From positions 1 through 43,246 of the forward strand of contig JBBJMF010000011.1 in the NCBI GenBank assembly GCA_037719575.1: a stretch of DNA of 43,246 bases, read 5' to 3'. Under the pieces are notes generated by a model. It saw only the letters and a list, made by a program, of their open reading frames with translations, ran no database searches and was not told the origin of the DNA. This document shows, one piece after another, positions 15,104 to 23,634 of this stretch. A program made the position numbers and the translations under genes. This stretch comes from JAWWPG01 sp037719575 (GTDB lineage: Bacteria; Actinomycetota; Actinomycetes; Propionibacteriales; Nocardioidaceae). Every line of letters starts with the position of its first letter. Positions within the stretch are counted from its first letter, which is position 1.

Positions 15104-15922
15104 ATGACAATCACCGCAGCAGACGTCAAGAAGCTCCGCGACGCCACGGGAGCTGGGATGATGGACGCGAAGAAGGCGCTGGAAGAGGCCGACGGTGACT
15201 TCGAGAAGGCCATCGAGGTGCTGCGCATCAAGGGTGCCGCTAAGGCCGCCAAGCGCGGCGCCGAGCGGACCGCGTCGTCGGGCTTGGTCATCAACTCCGG
15301 AGGCGCGCTCGTCGAGCTCAACTCCGAGACCGACTTCGTCGCGAAGTCCGAGGGCTTCGTCGCACTTGCCGGCGAGATCGCCTCGGCGGCTGAGGCCAGC
15401 AAGGCCACCGACGTCGAGACCCTCAGCCGGGTGGTCATGCCGAGCGGCCGGACCGTCGCCGAGTCGATAGAAGACCTGGCGGTCGTCATCGGCGAGAAGC
15501 TCGCCCTTGGCCGGGTAACCCACTTCGACGGCGCCGTCGCGGCGTACATGCACCGACGCTCGAGCGACCTGCCACACGCGGTAGGGGTGCTCGTGGCCTA
15601 TGAGGGCGACAACTTCGAGGCGGCCCGCGGCGTGGCGATGCAGATCGCCGCGATGCGTCCGCAGTATGTCTCGCGCGACGAGATCCCGGATGAGGTCGTC
15701 GCCAAGGAGCGTGAGATCGCCGAGGCGACAGCTCATGAGGAGGGCAAGCCCGACCAGGCGATCCCCCGCATCGTCGAAGGTCGCGTCAATGGGTTCTTCA
15801 AGGACGTCGTGCTTCTCGAGCAGGCGTCGGTCCAGGACTCCAAGAAGACCGTCCAGGCTGTCCTCGACAAGGCCGGCGTGACCGTCACGAGGTTCGCCCG
15901 CTTCGAGGTCGGGGCGGACTGA
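15104..15922 (+). CDS. tsf: Elongation factor Ts
   Basis: A 272-residue EF-Ts, the nucleotide exchange factor for EF-Tu. The N-terminal UBA-like domain reads VKKLRDATGAGMMDAKKALEEADGD (first 32 residues); the TDFV motif that contacts EF-Tu is at 76-79, followed by the duplicated core. The C-terminus ends in TRFARFEVG, as usual. The 76-nt gap after rpsB has no clear promoter, so transcription from the rpsB promoter is likely. The Shine-Dalgarno is weak. Confidence 0.95.
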   Translation: MTITAADVKKLRDATGAGMMDAKKALEEADGDFEKAIEVLRIKGAAKAAKRGAERTASSGLVINSGGALVELNSETDFVAKSEGFVALAGEIASAAEASKATDVETLSRVVMPSGRTVAESIEDLAVVIGEKLALGRVTHFDGAVAAYMHRRSSDLPHAVGVLVAYEGDNFEAARGVAMQIAAMRPQYVSRDEIPDEVVAKEREIAEATAHEEGKPDQAIPRIVEGRVNGFFKDVVLLEQASVQDSKKTVQAVLDKAGVTVTRFARFEVGAD

Positions 15923-16000
15923 GCCCGGCGAACGCCGTACGGGCCGCCGCTCGACAGTTGTCACCCGACAGCCGGACGTTGAAGCCGAGGAGGCCGCACA

Positions 16001-16783
16001 GTGGAAGCTCATGAAGGAAGCCAGGAGTGGGCGGCTCAGGCGCCATCACCGTATGGGCGAGTCCTGCTGAAACTGTCGGGTGAGGTGTTCGGCGGCGGAC
16101 GCGTGGGCGTCGACCCCGACGTGGTCCACGCGATCGCCAAGGAGGTCGCCGACGTCGTCAGGACGGGCACGCAGATCGCCATTGTGCTGGGGGGCGGAAA
16201 CTTCTTCCGCGGAGCCGAGCTGCAGCAACGGGGGATGGACCGGGCGCGTGCCGACTACATGGGGATGCTCGGCATCGTGATGAACTGCCTTGCTCTCCAG
16301 GACTTCTGTGAAAAGCAGGGCATCGAGACCCGGGTCCAGACCGCCATCGCCATGGGCCAGGTCGCCGAGCCCTACATCCCGCGTCGGGCCATCCGTCACC
16401 TGGAGAAGGGGCGCGTGGTCATCTTCGGTGCGGGGGCCGGGATGCCGTTCTTCTCGACCGACACCGTTGCCGTCCAGCGTGCGCTCGAGACGAAGTGCGA
16501 GGTGGTGCTGATGGGCAAGAACGGTGTCGACGGCGTCTACACCGCGGACCCGCGGATCGACCCGACGGCCACCAAGCTCGAGACGGTGACCTACAACGAG
16601 GCGCTGCAACGTGGGCTGCGGGTCGCCGACGCGACCGCGTTCGCGCTCTGCATGGAGAACTCGCTGCCCATGATCGTGTTCGGGATGCAGGACGAGGGCG
16701 CGATCGCCAGAGTGGTGCGAGGTGAGAAGATCGGCACCTACGTCGGGAGCGACGCGGACCAGCACGAGAGGAGACGGGTGTGA
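16001..16783 (+). CDS. pyrH: UMP kinase
   Basis: A 260-residue UMP kinase of the amino-acid-kinase fold, converting UMP to UDP in pyrimidine synthesis; it is normally hexameric and regulated by GTP and UTP. Motifs: LLKLSGEVFGG (22-32), VLGGGNFFRG (62-71), GAGAGMPFFSTDT (UMP and ATP site) and MGKNGVDGVYTADP. GTG 16001 is well supported by GAGGAGG (15987-15993) 7 nt upstream. The end overlaps the GTG of frr by GTGA. Bacterial UMP kinases have no eukaryotic counterpart of this fold. Confidence 0.95.
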   Translation: MEAHEGSQEWAAQAPSPYGRVLLKLSGEVFGGGRVGVDPDVVHAIAKEVADVVRTGTQIAIVLGGGNFFRGAELQQRGMDRARADYMGMLGIVMNCLALQDFCEKQGIETRVQTAIAMGQVAEPYIPRRAIRHLEKGRVVIFGAGAGMPFFSTDTVAVQRALETKCEVVLMGKNGVDGVYTADPRIDPTATKLETVTYNEALQRGLRVADATAFALCMENSLPMIVFGMQDEGAIARVVRGEKIGTYVGSDADQHERRRV

Positions 16784-17337
16784 TCGGCGAGACCTTGCGC
16801 GAGGCTGACCAGAAGATGTCGAAGGCCGTCGATGTCGCCAAGGACGACTTCGCAACGATCCGCACGGGGCGCGCCCACCCGGCGATGTTCTCCAAGCTGA
16901 CCGCCGACTACTACGGGACACCGACCCCGATCCAGCAGCTTGCCTCGTTCACCAACCCCGAACCGCGAGTCGTCACCATCAACGCCTACGACCGGCAGGC
17001 GCTCGGTGCCATCGAGAAGGCGATCCGCGACTCCGACCTCGGTGTCAACCCGACCAACAACGGCGACATGCTGCGCGTCGTGATGCCGGAGCTGACCGAG
17101 GAGCGGCGGCGCGACTACATCAAGCTCGCCCGCACGAAGGCCGAGGACGCCAAGGTCGCCGTCCGCAACGTCCGGCGTCACGCCAAGCAGCACCTCGAGC
17201 GCACCCTCAAGGACGGGGACCTGAGCGAGGACGAGGTCAGCTCCGCCGAGAAACGGCTGGATGCGATGACCAAGCAGCACGTCGATGCGATCGACGATGT
17301 GCTCAAGCACAAAGAGGCCGAGCTGCTCGAGGTCTGA
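16780..17337 (+). CDS. frr: Ribosome recycling factor
   Basis: A 185-residue RRF, which with EF-G splits post-termination ribosomes. Conserved stretches: FATIRTGRAHPAMF, YYGTPTPIQQLASF, PEPRVVTINAYDRQ, PELTEERRRDYIKLARTKAEDAKVAVRNVRR and LSEDEVSSAEKRLD. Expected length is 185. The GTG start overlaps the pyrH stop and has AGGAG (16769-16773) 6 nt upstream. The strict pyrH-frr-cdsA order is conserved in actinobacteria. Confidence 0.96.
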   Translation: MIGETLREADQKMSKAVDVAKDDFATIRTGRAHPAMFSKLTADYYGTPTPIQQLASFTNPEPRVVTINAYDRQALGAIEKAIRDSDLGVNPTNNGDMLRVVMPELTEERRRDYIKLARTKAEDAKVAVRNVRRHAKQHLERTLKDGDLSEDEVSSAEKRLDAMTKQHVDAIDDVLKHKEAELLEV

Positions 17338-17341
17338 TCGA

Positions 17342-18205
17342 GTGGCCGCCGAGCACACGGGAGCAGCCATCGAGAGCGCGGCTTCCCGCACACCGAGCAG
17401 GGCGGGACGCAACCTGCCCGCCGCCATCGCCGTCGGAGTCGGACTCGGTGTGGTGATCATCTGTTCGCTCGCCTTCTACAAGGCGCTCTTTCTCGTCGTC
17501 GTCGCCGCGGCCATCGGCGTCGCCCTGTGGGAGCTGGCCAACGCGCTGTCCCATCGCGGTACCGGGACGCCGCTGCCGCTGATGCTGCTGGGCTCGACCG
17601 GGATGCTCGCAGGGGCCTTCTACGGGGGCCCGCGGGTACTCCTCGTGGTGTTCGCGTCGGCGGTCCTCGCCACCACGCTGTGGCGGATGCGGCGCGGGCA
17701 GGAGGGCTTCGTCCAGGACGTCACGGCAACGGTCTTCTGCCTGGCCTACGCACCCTTCCTCGCCTCGTTCGTCGCCCTGCTGCTCGACGCGGACGATGGG
17801 GTCCAGCGGGTCGTCACGTTCATCGTCGTCGTCGTGGCCTCCGACACCGGCGGCTATGCGGTCGGCGCCGCGCTGGGCAGGCACCTACTGGCGCCCGCGA
17901 TCAGCCCGAAGAAGTCCTGGGAAGGGTTCGCCGGCTCGGCTGCTGGTTGTGCCCTCGCCGGTGTGCTCTGCATGGTCTTCCTGCTGGATGACGCCTGGTG
18001 GGTCGGGCTCGTCCTCGGCGCGCTTGTGGTCGTCGCGGCCACGCTCGGCGACCTCGCCGAGTCGCTGATCAAGCGAGATCTCGGGGTCAAGGACATGAGC
18101 AACATCCTGCCCGGGCACGGCGGCATCATGGATCGGCTCGACTCGCTGCTGGCCAGCGTGCCCGTCGTCTGGCTGGTTCTGACGTTCCTGCTGCCCCACG
18201 TGTGA
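17342..18205 (+). CDS. cdsA: Phosphatidate cytidylyltransferase
   Basis: A 287-residue integral membrane enzyme making CDP-diacylglycerol from phosphatidic acid and CTP, the precursor of phosphatidylglycerol, cardiolipin and phosphatidylinositol. The CdsA signature is complete: SLIKRDLGVKD followed by LPGHGGIMDRLD near the C-terminus. About eight hydrophobic segments are visible; SPKKSWEGFAGS precedes the signature. GTG 17342 lies 4 nt after frr. An upstream in-frame ATG at 17285 would run through frr and is rejected. Confidence 0.94.
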   Translation: MAAEHTGAAIESAASRTPSRAGRNLPAAIAVGVGLGVVIICSLAFYKALFLVVVAAAIGVALWELANALSHRGTGTPLPLMLLGSTGMLAGAFYGGPRVLLVVFASAVLATTLWRMRRGQEGFVQDVTATVFCLAYAPFLASFVALLLDADDGVQRVVTFIVVVVASDTGGYAVGAALGRHLLAPAISPKKSWEGFAGSAAGCALAGVLCMVFLLDDAWWVGLVLGALVVVAATLGDLAESLIKRDLGVKDMSNILPGHGGIMDRLDSLLASVPVVWLVLTFLLPHV

Positions 18206-18213
18206 GCTTCAGG

Positions 18214-18975
18214 TCAGGGCTGTTCGGGCGAGCATGATCGCTCACCATCCGACCCGAAGGACTCCAGGGACAGTCGCAGATTCTCCGGCGTGGGTCGGCG
18301 CAGGGCCGCGGTGACCGCTCCCGGGAGCGGGCCATCCCCGACCAGGCCTAGGGTGACCGTGACCGCGAAACGGTGCCAGAGCAGCGGCTGGTCGAGGAGT
18401 GCGTGTTTTCCGCCGGAGAGCTCAAAGCGCACCACTGCCGCTCCCGAGGCACGTAACCGCTGGGCATAGCGCAGGCTGGCCGGAGCCGAGGTCATCCGGT
18501 CGGCGGTGCCGTGTGCCAGCACGAAACGTTGGTCGGTTCGCGGCCGGAGGGGTCGCTCACCGTCCGGCAGCCACGGGGCAAGTCCACACACGCCGACTAC
18601 CCGCGGGTCGTCGGCGACAGCGAAGGCGGTGCGTCCCCCCATCGAGTGGCCGAGCAGCCCGATCGGCACGTCGCCGTGCCGCTTGGAGACCTGGTCGAGA
18701 GCCCATCGGGCATCGACGACGGGGTCAGGCTCGGCGCGGCCGCTGACGTCCGGGTTCCATCCACGGACGCGATGGCGCAGCAGGTAGACGGCTGAGGCGT
18801 GGCTTCGGCGACGCAGACCGACGTACATGTCGACCATCCGGAGCAGCGAGAGCTGGTTCGAGGCCGTCGGCCGCATGCTGTGCTCACGTCCCCCGTGGAG
18901 CACGAGCACGGCCGACGTGACGTCGCCACCGCGCGGGGCACCGCCTCGGAGCTGGGCCGGTTCCGCTGCCGTCAT
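18214..18975 (-). CDS. Alpha/beta hydrolase (dienelactone-hydrolase-like)
   Basis: A 253-residue alpha/beta hydrolase. The nucleophile elbow LLGHSMGG carries Ser111, the acid is probably Asp159 (AHGTADRMT) and His191 (SGGKHALL) completes the triad; VLVLHGG (24-29) supplies the oxyanion region. No signal peptide, so cytosolic; substrate unknown. ATG 18975 is preferred because AGGA (18987-18984 on the minus strand) is 8 nt upstream; ATG 18984 is also possible. It converges on cdsA with an 8-nt gap and stands alone in its orientation. Confidence 0.8.
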   Translation of the reverse strand: MTAAEPAQLRGGAPRGGDVTSAVLVLHGGREHSMRPTASNQLSLLRMVDMYVGLRRRSHASAVYLLRHRVRGWNPDVSGRAEPDPVVDARWALDQVSKRHGDVPIGLLGHSMGGRTAFAVADDPRVVGVCGLAPWLPDGERPLRPRTDQRFVLAHGTADRMTSAPASLRYAQRLRASGAAVVRFELSGGKHALLDQPLLWHRFAVTVTLGLVGDGPLPGAVTAALRRPTPENLRLSLESFGSDGERSCSPEQP

Positions 18976-19016
18976 GAGAGACATCCTGACCCACGGCCAG
19001 GTCGTCCGCGCGAACG

Positions 19017-19045
19017 TTGCCGGATCGCGCTGAGGTGCCTAGTGT
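19017..19045 (+). promoter_or_regulatory. Promoter of the BNR-repeat protein, leaderless
   Basis: TTGCCG (19017-19022), a 17-nt spacer and TAGTGT (19040-19045), 7 nt before the ATG at 19053. This is the best -35/-10 pair in the window and predicts a leaderless mRNA. Confidence 0.55.
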
Positions 19046-19052
19046 CATCGCT

Positions 19053-20108
19053 ATGGTCATTCGTCGCTCCGCGGTGGCTGCGTGCACCGCCCTCCTCATC
19101 ACGGGTCTGGCGTTGCCGGCCCAGGCCCAGAAGACATCAGCGCCCCGGATCGGCTGGCAGCAGACGAATAGGGTGAGCTTCGACGAGTTCCGCGGCCTGG
19201 CGGCCGTCAGTCGCAGCGTCGCCTGGGTAAGCGGGGAGTCCGGCACCATCTTGCGTACGACGGATGGTGGCACCTCGTGGCGGAACGTGTCGTTCCCCGA
19301 GGGTGCCGGCCGAGCCTTCCGTGACATCGAGGCGTTCGACGCCTACCACGCGGTGGTGCTGTCGATAGGCACCGGGAAGCGCTCGGCGATCTTCGCCACC
19401 AACGACGGCGGGGCGACCTGGCAGCGCACCTTCACCAACCACAACGGCGACGCTTTCTACGACTGCATGGCGTTCTCGAACGACGGCACCGGGCTGGCCA
19501 TGAGCGACCCGGTCAACGGCCGCTTCCGGCTCGTGATCTCCCACGACCGCGGGCACTCCTGGACCCTCCTGGTGCCGAAGCAGATGCCACCGGCACTCGA
19601 CGGCGAGTTCGCCTTCGCGGCCTCCGGCACCTGCCTGGTCTCGGGACCGTCGCACCAGTTCTGGATGGCGTCGGGAGGGACGACGCACCCGCGCGTCTTC
19701 CACACCTGGGACGCCGGGAACACCTGGACGGTCGCCAGCACGCCGCTGCGCGGTGGGCCGACGGCCGGTATCTACTCCATTGCATTCCACAACGGCAAGG
19801 ACGGGGTTGCCGTCGGCGGTGACTTCGCCCACCCGACGAACGGCGCCGCCGCGGCCGGGGTCACCACCGACGGTGGGCGGACCTACACCCTCAGCAGCCC
19901 GCAGGTCTACGGCTACCGTTCCGGCGTCGCCTACGTGACGGGGAAGCTCGTCGTCGCGGTCGGTCCCACGGGGAGCGACGTGAGCCGCAGTGGCGGCGCT
20001 CGGTGGCACCACTTCGACGACGACCGCTACGACAGCATCGACTGCGCACCCGACGGCGCGTGCTGGGGCTCGGGGACCGAGGGCCGGGTGTCCATCCTGC
20101 AGCACTGA
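19053..20108 (+). CDS. Exported BNR/Ycf48-like beta-propeller protein
   Basis: A 351-residue protein with a signal peptide (about 1-25, cleavage near PAQAQ) and at least five Asp-box repeats of S/T-x-D-x-G-x-T/S-W type: RTTDGGTSW, ATNDGGATW, ISHDRGHSW, TWDAGNTW and TTDGGRTY, with a degenerate sixth (RSGGARWHHF). This predicts a six- or seven-bladed propeller outside the membrane. The closest general family is the WD40/YVTN 'sialidase-like' or Ycf48-like group; catalytic sialidase residues were not identified, so enzymatic function should not be assumed. The start at 19053 is fixed by the promoter and signal peptide. It is transcribed alone. Confidence 0.8.
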   Translation: MVIRRSAVAACTALLITGLALPAQAQKTSAPRIGWQQTNRVSFDEFRGLAAVSRSVAWVSGESGTILRTTDGGTSWRNVSFPEGAGRAFRDIEAFDAYHAVVLSIGTGKRSAIFATNDGGATWQRTFTNHNGDAFYDCMAFSNDGTGLAMSDPVNGRFRLVISHDRGHSWTLLVPKQMPPALDGEFAFAASGTCLVSGPSHQFWMASGGTTHPRVFHTWDAGNTWTVASTPLRGGPTAGIYSIAFHNGKDGVAVGGDFAHPTNGAAAAGVTTDGGRTYTLSSPQVYGYRSGVAYVTGKLVVAVGPTGSDVSRSGGARWHHFDDDRYDSIDCAPDGACWGSGTEGRVSILQH

Positions 20109-20151
20109 CGGAGGCTTTGCCGCCGACCCCGGCGGTCCACGCCGCCAGGCT

Positions 20152-21018
20152 CTACGTCTGGCCTCGGGCCCCCGAAGCCGAGCCTGACAGAGCGCGTTGG
20201 CGCACGGCCTCGAAGAGGACGATCGCGGCCGAGGTCGACACGTTGAGCGAGTTGACCCGGCCGGCCATCGGAATCCTCGCGGTAAGGTCGGCGGCGGCCC
20301 TCCACTCCTCGCTGACCCCGGCATGCTCCGCGCCCACGACCACTGCCACCGCGCTGCAGAGGTCGACATCGGTCAGCATGGTGTCCGCCTCAGGGCTGGC
20401 GACGACGACTCGCACGCCCTGCTCACGCAGCCACCCGATCACGTGGGAGGTGGGGGCGGACGCGACCGGGACGGCGAAGACGGTGCCCTTGCTCGCGCGC
20501 ACGACGTTCGGGTTGCCCCAGTCGGTGACGGGCGAGGCGGCGACGACCGCATCGACTCCGGCTGCGTCCGCCGTGCGCAGCATGGCACCGAGGTTCCCGG
20601 GCTTCTCGACCGACTCGGCCACCAGAACCAGTGCGCTGGCCGGTAGCGACAGGGCAGCCAAGGACCGCTCCGGATTCGCTACGACGGCCAGCCACCCGTC
20701 AGGCGACTCCCGGTACGACGCCTTGGCGAAGGCGGACTCGCCGAGGCGTACCACCACCGAGCCACCTCCCTGCAGGGTGTCGAGCAACGCGAGTCGGCTC
20801 TCGTCCCTGACCAGACCCAGGCAGCAGAAGACGCCGCGCACGGTGACCCCGGCTTCCAGCGCGAGGACGAGCTCGTCGTAGCCCTCGACGAGCATGACCC
20901 GCTCGGCGTCGCGGACCCGCCGCTTGCGCAGCGCGACAAGCCACTTCACCTGAGGGTTCGCGGGGCTGGTGATCTCCGCCGGGGGGTCGTCGGGCGGACG
21001 GTCGTCGTACGCGGCCAT
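20152..21018 (-). CDS. TrmH/SpoU-family RNA 2'-O-methyltransferase
   Basis: A 288-residue SPOUT methyltransferase. The substrate-binding N-terminal domain (about 15-115; ITSPANPQVKWLVALRKRR, VLVEGYDEL) precedes the knot with all three motifs: EKPGNLGAMLRTADA (138-152), VVGAEHAGVS (227-236) and IPMAGRVNSLNVSTSAAI (249-266). Such proteins 2'-O-methylate 23S rRNA or tRNA, the exact nucleotide cannot be assigned. ATG 21018 is chosen because CATAGT lies exactly 6 nt upstream; 21036 is an in-frame alternative. It is divergent from the histidine phosphatase gene, 41 nt apart. Confidence 0.88.
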   Translation of the reverse strand: MAAYDDRPPDDPPAEITSPANPQVKWLVALRKRRVRDAERVMLVEGYDELVLALEAGVTVRGVFCCLGLVRDESRLALLDTLQGGGSVVVRLGESAFAKASYRESPDGWLAVVANPERSLAALSLPASALVLVAESVEKPGNLGAMLRTADAAGVDAVVAASPVTDWGNPNVVRASKGTVFAVPVASAPTSHVIGWLREQGVRVVVASPEADTMLTDVDLCSAVAVVVGAEHAGVSEEWRAAADLTARIPMAGRVNSLNVSTSAAIVLFEAVRQRALSGSASGARGQT

Positions 21019-21024
21019 CGGCTC

Positions 21025-21030
21025 ACTATG
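21025..21030 (-). promoter_or_regulatory. Candidate -10 element, leaderless start of TrmH-family gene
   Basis: Read on the minus strand, CATAGT is followed by 6 nt and the ATG at 21018. No Shine-Dalgarno is visible. Confidence 0.35.
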
Positions 21031-21047
21031 GCCCATGGCGCGCTGGC

Positions 21048-21053
21048 TAGCGT
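21048..21053 (+). promoter_or_regulatory. Candidate -10 element, leaderless start of histidine phosphatase
   Basis: TAGCGT ends 6 nt before the ATG at 21060. Together with the minus-strand element at 21025-21030 it makes a very compact divergent promoter region of 41 nt. Confidence 0.4.
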
Positions 21054-21059
21054 GTCTGC

Positions 21060-21620
21060 ATGGTGACGCTGCATCTCGTCCGGCACGCGCTCTCAGCCCA
21101 GAGCAGCGAGCGTCCATCCTCCGAGTGGCGGCTCGCACCGACGGCAAGCGAAGGCGCGCGGCGACTCGGCGCATCGGGCGTGCTGCCCGACAACGCGTTC
21201 TGGGTCAGCTCCAGCGAGCCGAAGGCAGCAGCGACTGCCCACCTTCTCGTCGCCGGCGACGTCCGGCTCGACGACGGGCTCCGGGAGGCCCGGCGCGACC
21301 CCACCTGGCTCGAGCGGGACGAGCTCCACCGACTCGTGCTGCTCTCGTTCGCGCATCCGCACGAGTCGGTGCGCGCCGGCTGGGAGCCGCTCGGCGCCAC
21401 CCAGGCACGCGCTCTCGCTTCGGCGCGCCGCGCGGTCCACGAGGCTGGGGGACGCGACGTCGTACTCGTCGGGCACGGGACGGCGCTAACGATGCTGGTC
21501 TCGGGGTTGACCGGGGCGGCGCCCGCAGTCGATGCGTGGCAGTCGATGCGGATGCCCGACCACTGTGCGCTCGCCTGGCCGGACCGACTGCTGGCTCCCT
21601 GGGGTGCCTGGGACGCGTGA
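21060..21620 (+). CDS. Histidine phosphatase family protein
   Basis: A 186-residue member of the phosphoglycerate-mutase-like histidine phosphatase superfamily. The catalytic RH motif is LVRHA with His9, and the second His is in VGHGTAL (His139). A likely acid is Glu77 (LREARRD). The second catalytic Arg, normally in a SxxxRAxxTA motif, reads SSSEPKAAATA with Lys55, so activity may differ from classical members. The substrate cannot be inferred. The gene starts leaderless-style and is followed 15 nt later by rlmN. Confidence 0.82.
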   Translation: MVTLHLVRHALSAQSSERPSSEWRLAPTASEGARRLGASGVLPDNAFWVSSSEPKAAATAHLLVAGDVRLDDGLREARRDPTWLERDELHRLVLLSFAHPHESVRAGWEPLGATQARALASARRAVHEAGGRDVVLVGHGTALTMLVSGLTGAAPAVDAWQSMRMPDHCALAWPDRLLAPWGAWDA

Positions 21621-21635
21621 GAGACTGGCTCCGCG

Positions 21636-22793
21636 ATGTCGACGACCCCCACCGAGCCCATAAACCGGCCCGGCGCAGCAGTCCCGCTCCCGCTGGTCTT
21701 CGACGAGCCGAGGCGGGCGAGGAAGCCGCCGCGGCACCTGGCCGACATGAGCGGCGCCGAGCGTCGCGCGGCTGTCGAGGTGGCCGGGCTGCCCGGGTTC
21801 CGAGCCAGCCAGGTGTCCCACCAGTACTTCGCGCGCTTCGAGGACGACACCGAGCAGATGACCGACCTGCCCGCGGCGCTGCGACAGGGGCTCGGCGACG
21901 TGTTGCTACCAAGGCTTCTGACGCCACTGCACACCCTGGAGGCAGATGGCGGCACGACTCGCAAGACCCTGTGGCGCCTGCACGATGGAGCGCTTGTCGA
22001 GTCCGTCCTGATGCGCTACCCGTCGCGCGTCACGATGTGCGTCTCGTCGCAGGCGGGGTGCGGGATGGCCTGCCCGTTCTGCGCGACCGGTCAGGGCGGA
22101 CTCCAACGGAACATGAGTGCCGCCGAGATCATCGAGCAGGTGGTCGCCGGGGCACGAGCGCTGGCCAGGGGCGAGGTTCCCGGCGGTCCCGGCCGACTGT
22201 CCAACGTCGTCTTCATGGGCATGGGCGAGCCGATGGCCAACTACCGGGCGGTGCTGGACGCGGTACGTCGCATGACCGACCCGGCGCCGGAGGGCCTCGG
22301 CATGTCGGCAAGAGGGATAACCGTTTCCACGGTCGGGCTGGTCCCCCGGATGCGTCAGCTGGCGGACGAGGGCATTCCGGTCACGCTCGCGCTTTCGCTG
22401 CATGCACCGGACGACGAGCTGCGCAACGAGCTGGTGCCGATCAACACGCGGTGGACCGTCCAGGAGGCCGTCGAGGCGGCCTGGAACTATGCCCGGACCA
22501 CGAGACGGCGGGTCTCCATCGAGTATGCGCTGATCAGGGACATCAACGACCAGGCCTGGCGGGCGGACCTGTTGGGTGACGTGCTGCGCTCCTACGGGGA
22601 CTGGGGCTGGGTCCACGTCAACCTGATACCGCTCAACCCCACGCCGGGCTCGAGGTGGACGGCGTCGCGCCAGGAGGACGAGGACGAGTTCGTGCGGCGC
22701 CTCGTGGGCGCGGGCGTCCCGACGACGGTGCGCGACACCCGGGGCCGGGAGATCGACGGTGCCTGCGGTCAGCTCGCGGCATCATCGAGCTGA
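21636..22793 (+). CDS. rlmN: 23S rRNA/tRNA adenine C2-methyltransferase RlmN
   Basis: A 385-residue radical-SAM methyltransferase that makes m2A2503 in 23S rRNA and m2A37 in some tRNAs. The cluster-binding CxxxCxxC is Cys142/146/149 (GCGMACPFC). The two substrate-side cysteines typical of RlmN are also present: Cys135 (TMCVSSQ) and the methyl-carrying C-terminal Cys377 (DGACGQ). GMGEPMANY and SLHAPDDELRNELVPIN are further hallmarks. A Pro-rich 30-residue N-terminal leader precedes the accessory domain. In actinobacteria rlmN normally follows cdsA; here hydrolase, BNR, trmH-like and phosphatase genes lie between. Confidence 0.94.
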   Translation: MSTTPTEPINRPGAAVPLPLVFDEPRRARKPPRHLADMSGAERRAAVEVAGLPGFRASQVSHQYFARFEDDTEQMTDLPAALRQGLGDVLLPRLLTPLHTLEADGGTTRKTLWRLHDGALVESVLMRYPSRVTMCVSSQAGCGMACPFCATGQGGLQRNMSAAEIIEQVVAGARALARGEVPGGPGRLSNVVFMGMGEPMANYRAVLDAVRRMTDPAPEGLGMSARGITVSTVGLVPRMRQLADEGIPVTLALSLHAPDDELRNELVPINTRWTVQEAVEAAWNYARTTRRRVSIEYALIRDINDQAWRADLLGDVLRSYGDWGWVHVNLIPLNPTPGSRWTASRQEDEDEFVRRLVGAGVPTTVRDTRGREIDGACGQLAASSS

Positions 22794-22800
22794 CCCGGTC

Positions 22801-23634
22801 GTGACCCGGCTCGTCGCATGCGACCTCGACGGCACCCTGCTGCGCAGTGACGGCACCGTGTCGGCGCGCACGGTCGCTGCGGTCGTCGCGGTCCAGCAGG
22901 CGGGGGTGCGGTTCGTCGTAGCCACGGCGCGGCCACCGCGCTGGATGCACGACCTGGTGCACGTCGTCGGCGACCACGGACTGGCGATCTGCTCCAACGG
23001 CGCGTTCAGCTACGATGTCGTGGGGCGACGGGTTCTCAACGAGCAGACGATGCCGCGGCAGACGGTCGACGAGGTCGTTCGCCTGCTCCGCGAGGCGATC
23101 CCCGAGATCTCCTTCGCCGTCGAGACCCGCGTCGGCTTCGGGATGGAGCCGACGTACGTCGACCTCTATATGCCTCCTGAAGGAACACCCGTGGCGGACG
23201 TCGCCGACCTTCTCGAGTCCGACCTGCCGGGCAAGCTGCTGGCTCGAGCGCCGGCCCTCGAGGAGTCCGAGTTCCTGGCGAGAGTCACCGAGACCGTCGG
23301 CCACCTGGCGGTCGTTGCCTACTCAGGGGCCGGGGGCCTCGCCGAGATGAGTGCCCCGGGTGTCACCAAGGCCGCGGTCCTCGCCGACTGGTGCGCGTCC
23401 TGGGGCATCGCCGCGCCGGAGGTCGTGGCCTTCGGCGACATGCCCAACGACCTGGCCATGCTGCGGTGGGCCGGCACGTCGTACGCCGTTGCCAACGCGC
23501 ATCCCGAGGTGGTGGACGCGGCGGACCGCATCTGCGGCAGCAATGACGACGACGGGGTGGCGCGGGTGCTGGAGGGCATCGCAGCCGGCGGCGGCGCCGC
23601 AGCGGGTGTGCTCCCCTGCGAGACTTCCCTATGA
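22801..23634 (+). CDS. Cof-type HAD phosphatase
   Basis: A 277-residue HAD-superfamily hydrolase of the Cof (type IIB) group. Motif I is CDLDGTLL with nucleophile Asp8 and Asp10; motif II is VVATARP; a Lys occurs in GVTKAAVL; motif IV is FGDMPNDLAML. The cap domain (about 85-190) is of the C2B kind. Cof-type enzymes dephosphorylate sugar phosphates or cofactors such as pyridoxal phosphate. GTG 22801 gives the usual N-terminus, 7 nt after the rlmN stop. The stop overlaps the next gene as ATGA. Confidence 0.85.
   Translation: MTRLVACDLDGTLLRSDGTVSARTVAAVVAVQQAGVRFVVATARPPRWMHDLVHVVGDHGLAICSNGAFSYDVVGRRVLNEQTMPRQTVDEVVRLLREAIPEISFAVETRVGFGMEPTYVDLYMPPEGTPVADVADLLESDLPGKLLARAPALEESEFLARVTETVGHLAVVAYSGAGGLAEMSAPGVTKAAVLADWCASWGIAAPEVVAFGDMPNDLAMLRWAGTSYAVANAHPEVVDAADRICGSNDDDGVARVLEGIAAGGGAAAGVLPCETSL

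Noticed and set aside
18202..18245. Terminator between cdsA and the alpha/beta hydrolase gene
   Set aside because: GTGAGC and GCTCAC match over only 6 bp with a 32-nt loop and no stable inner stem.
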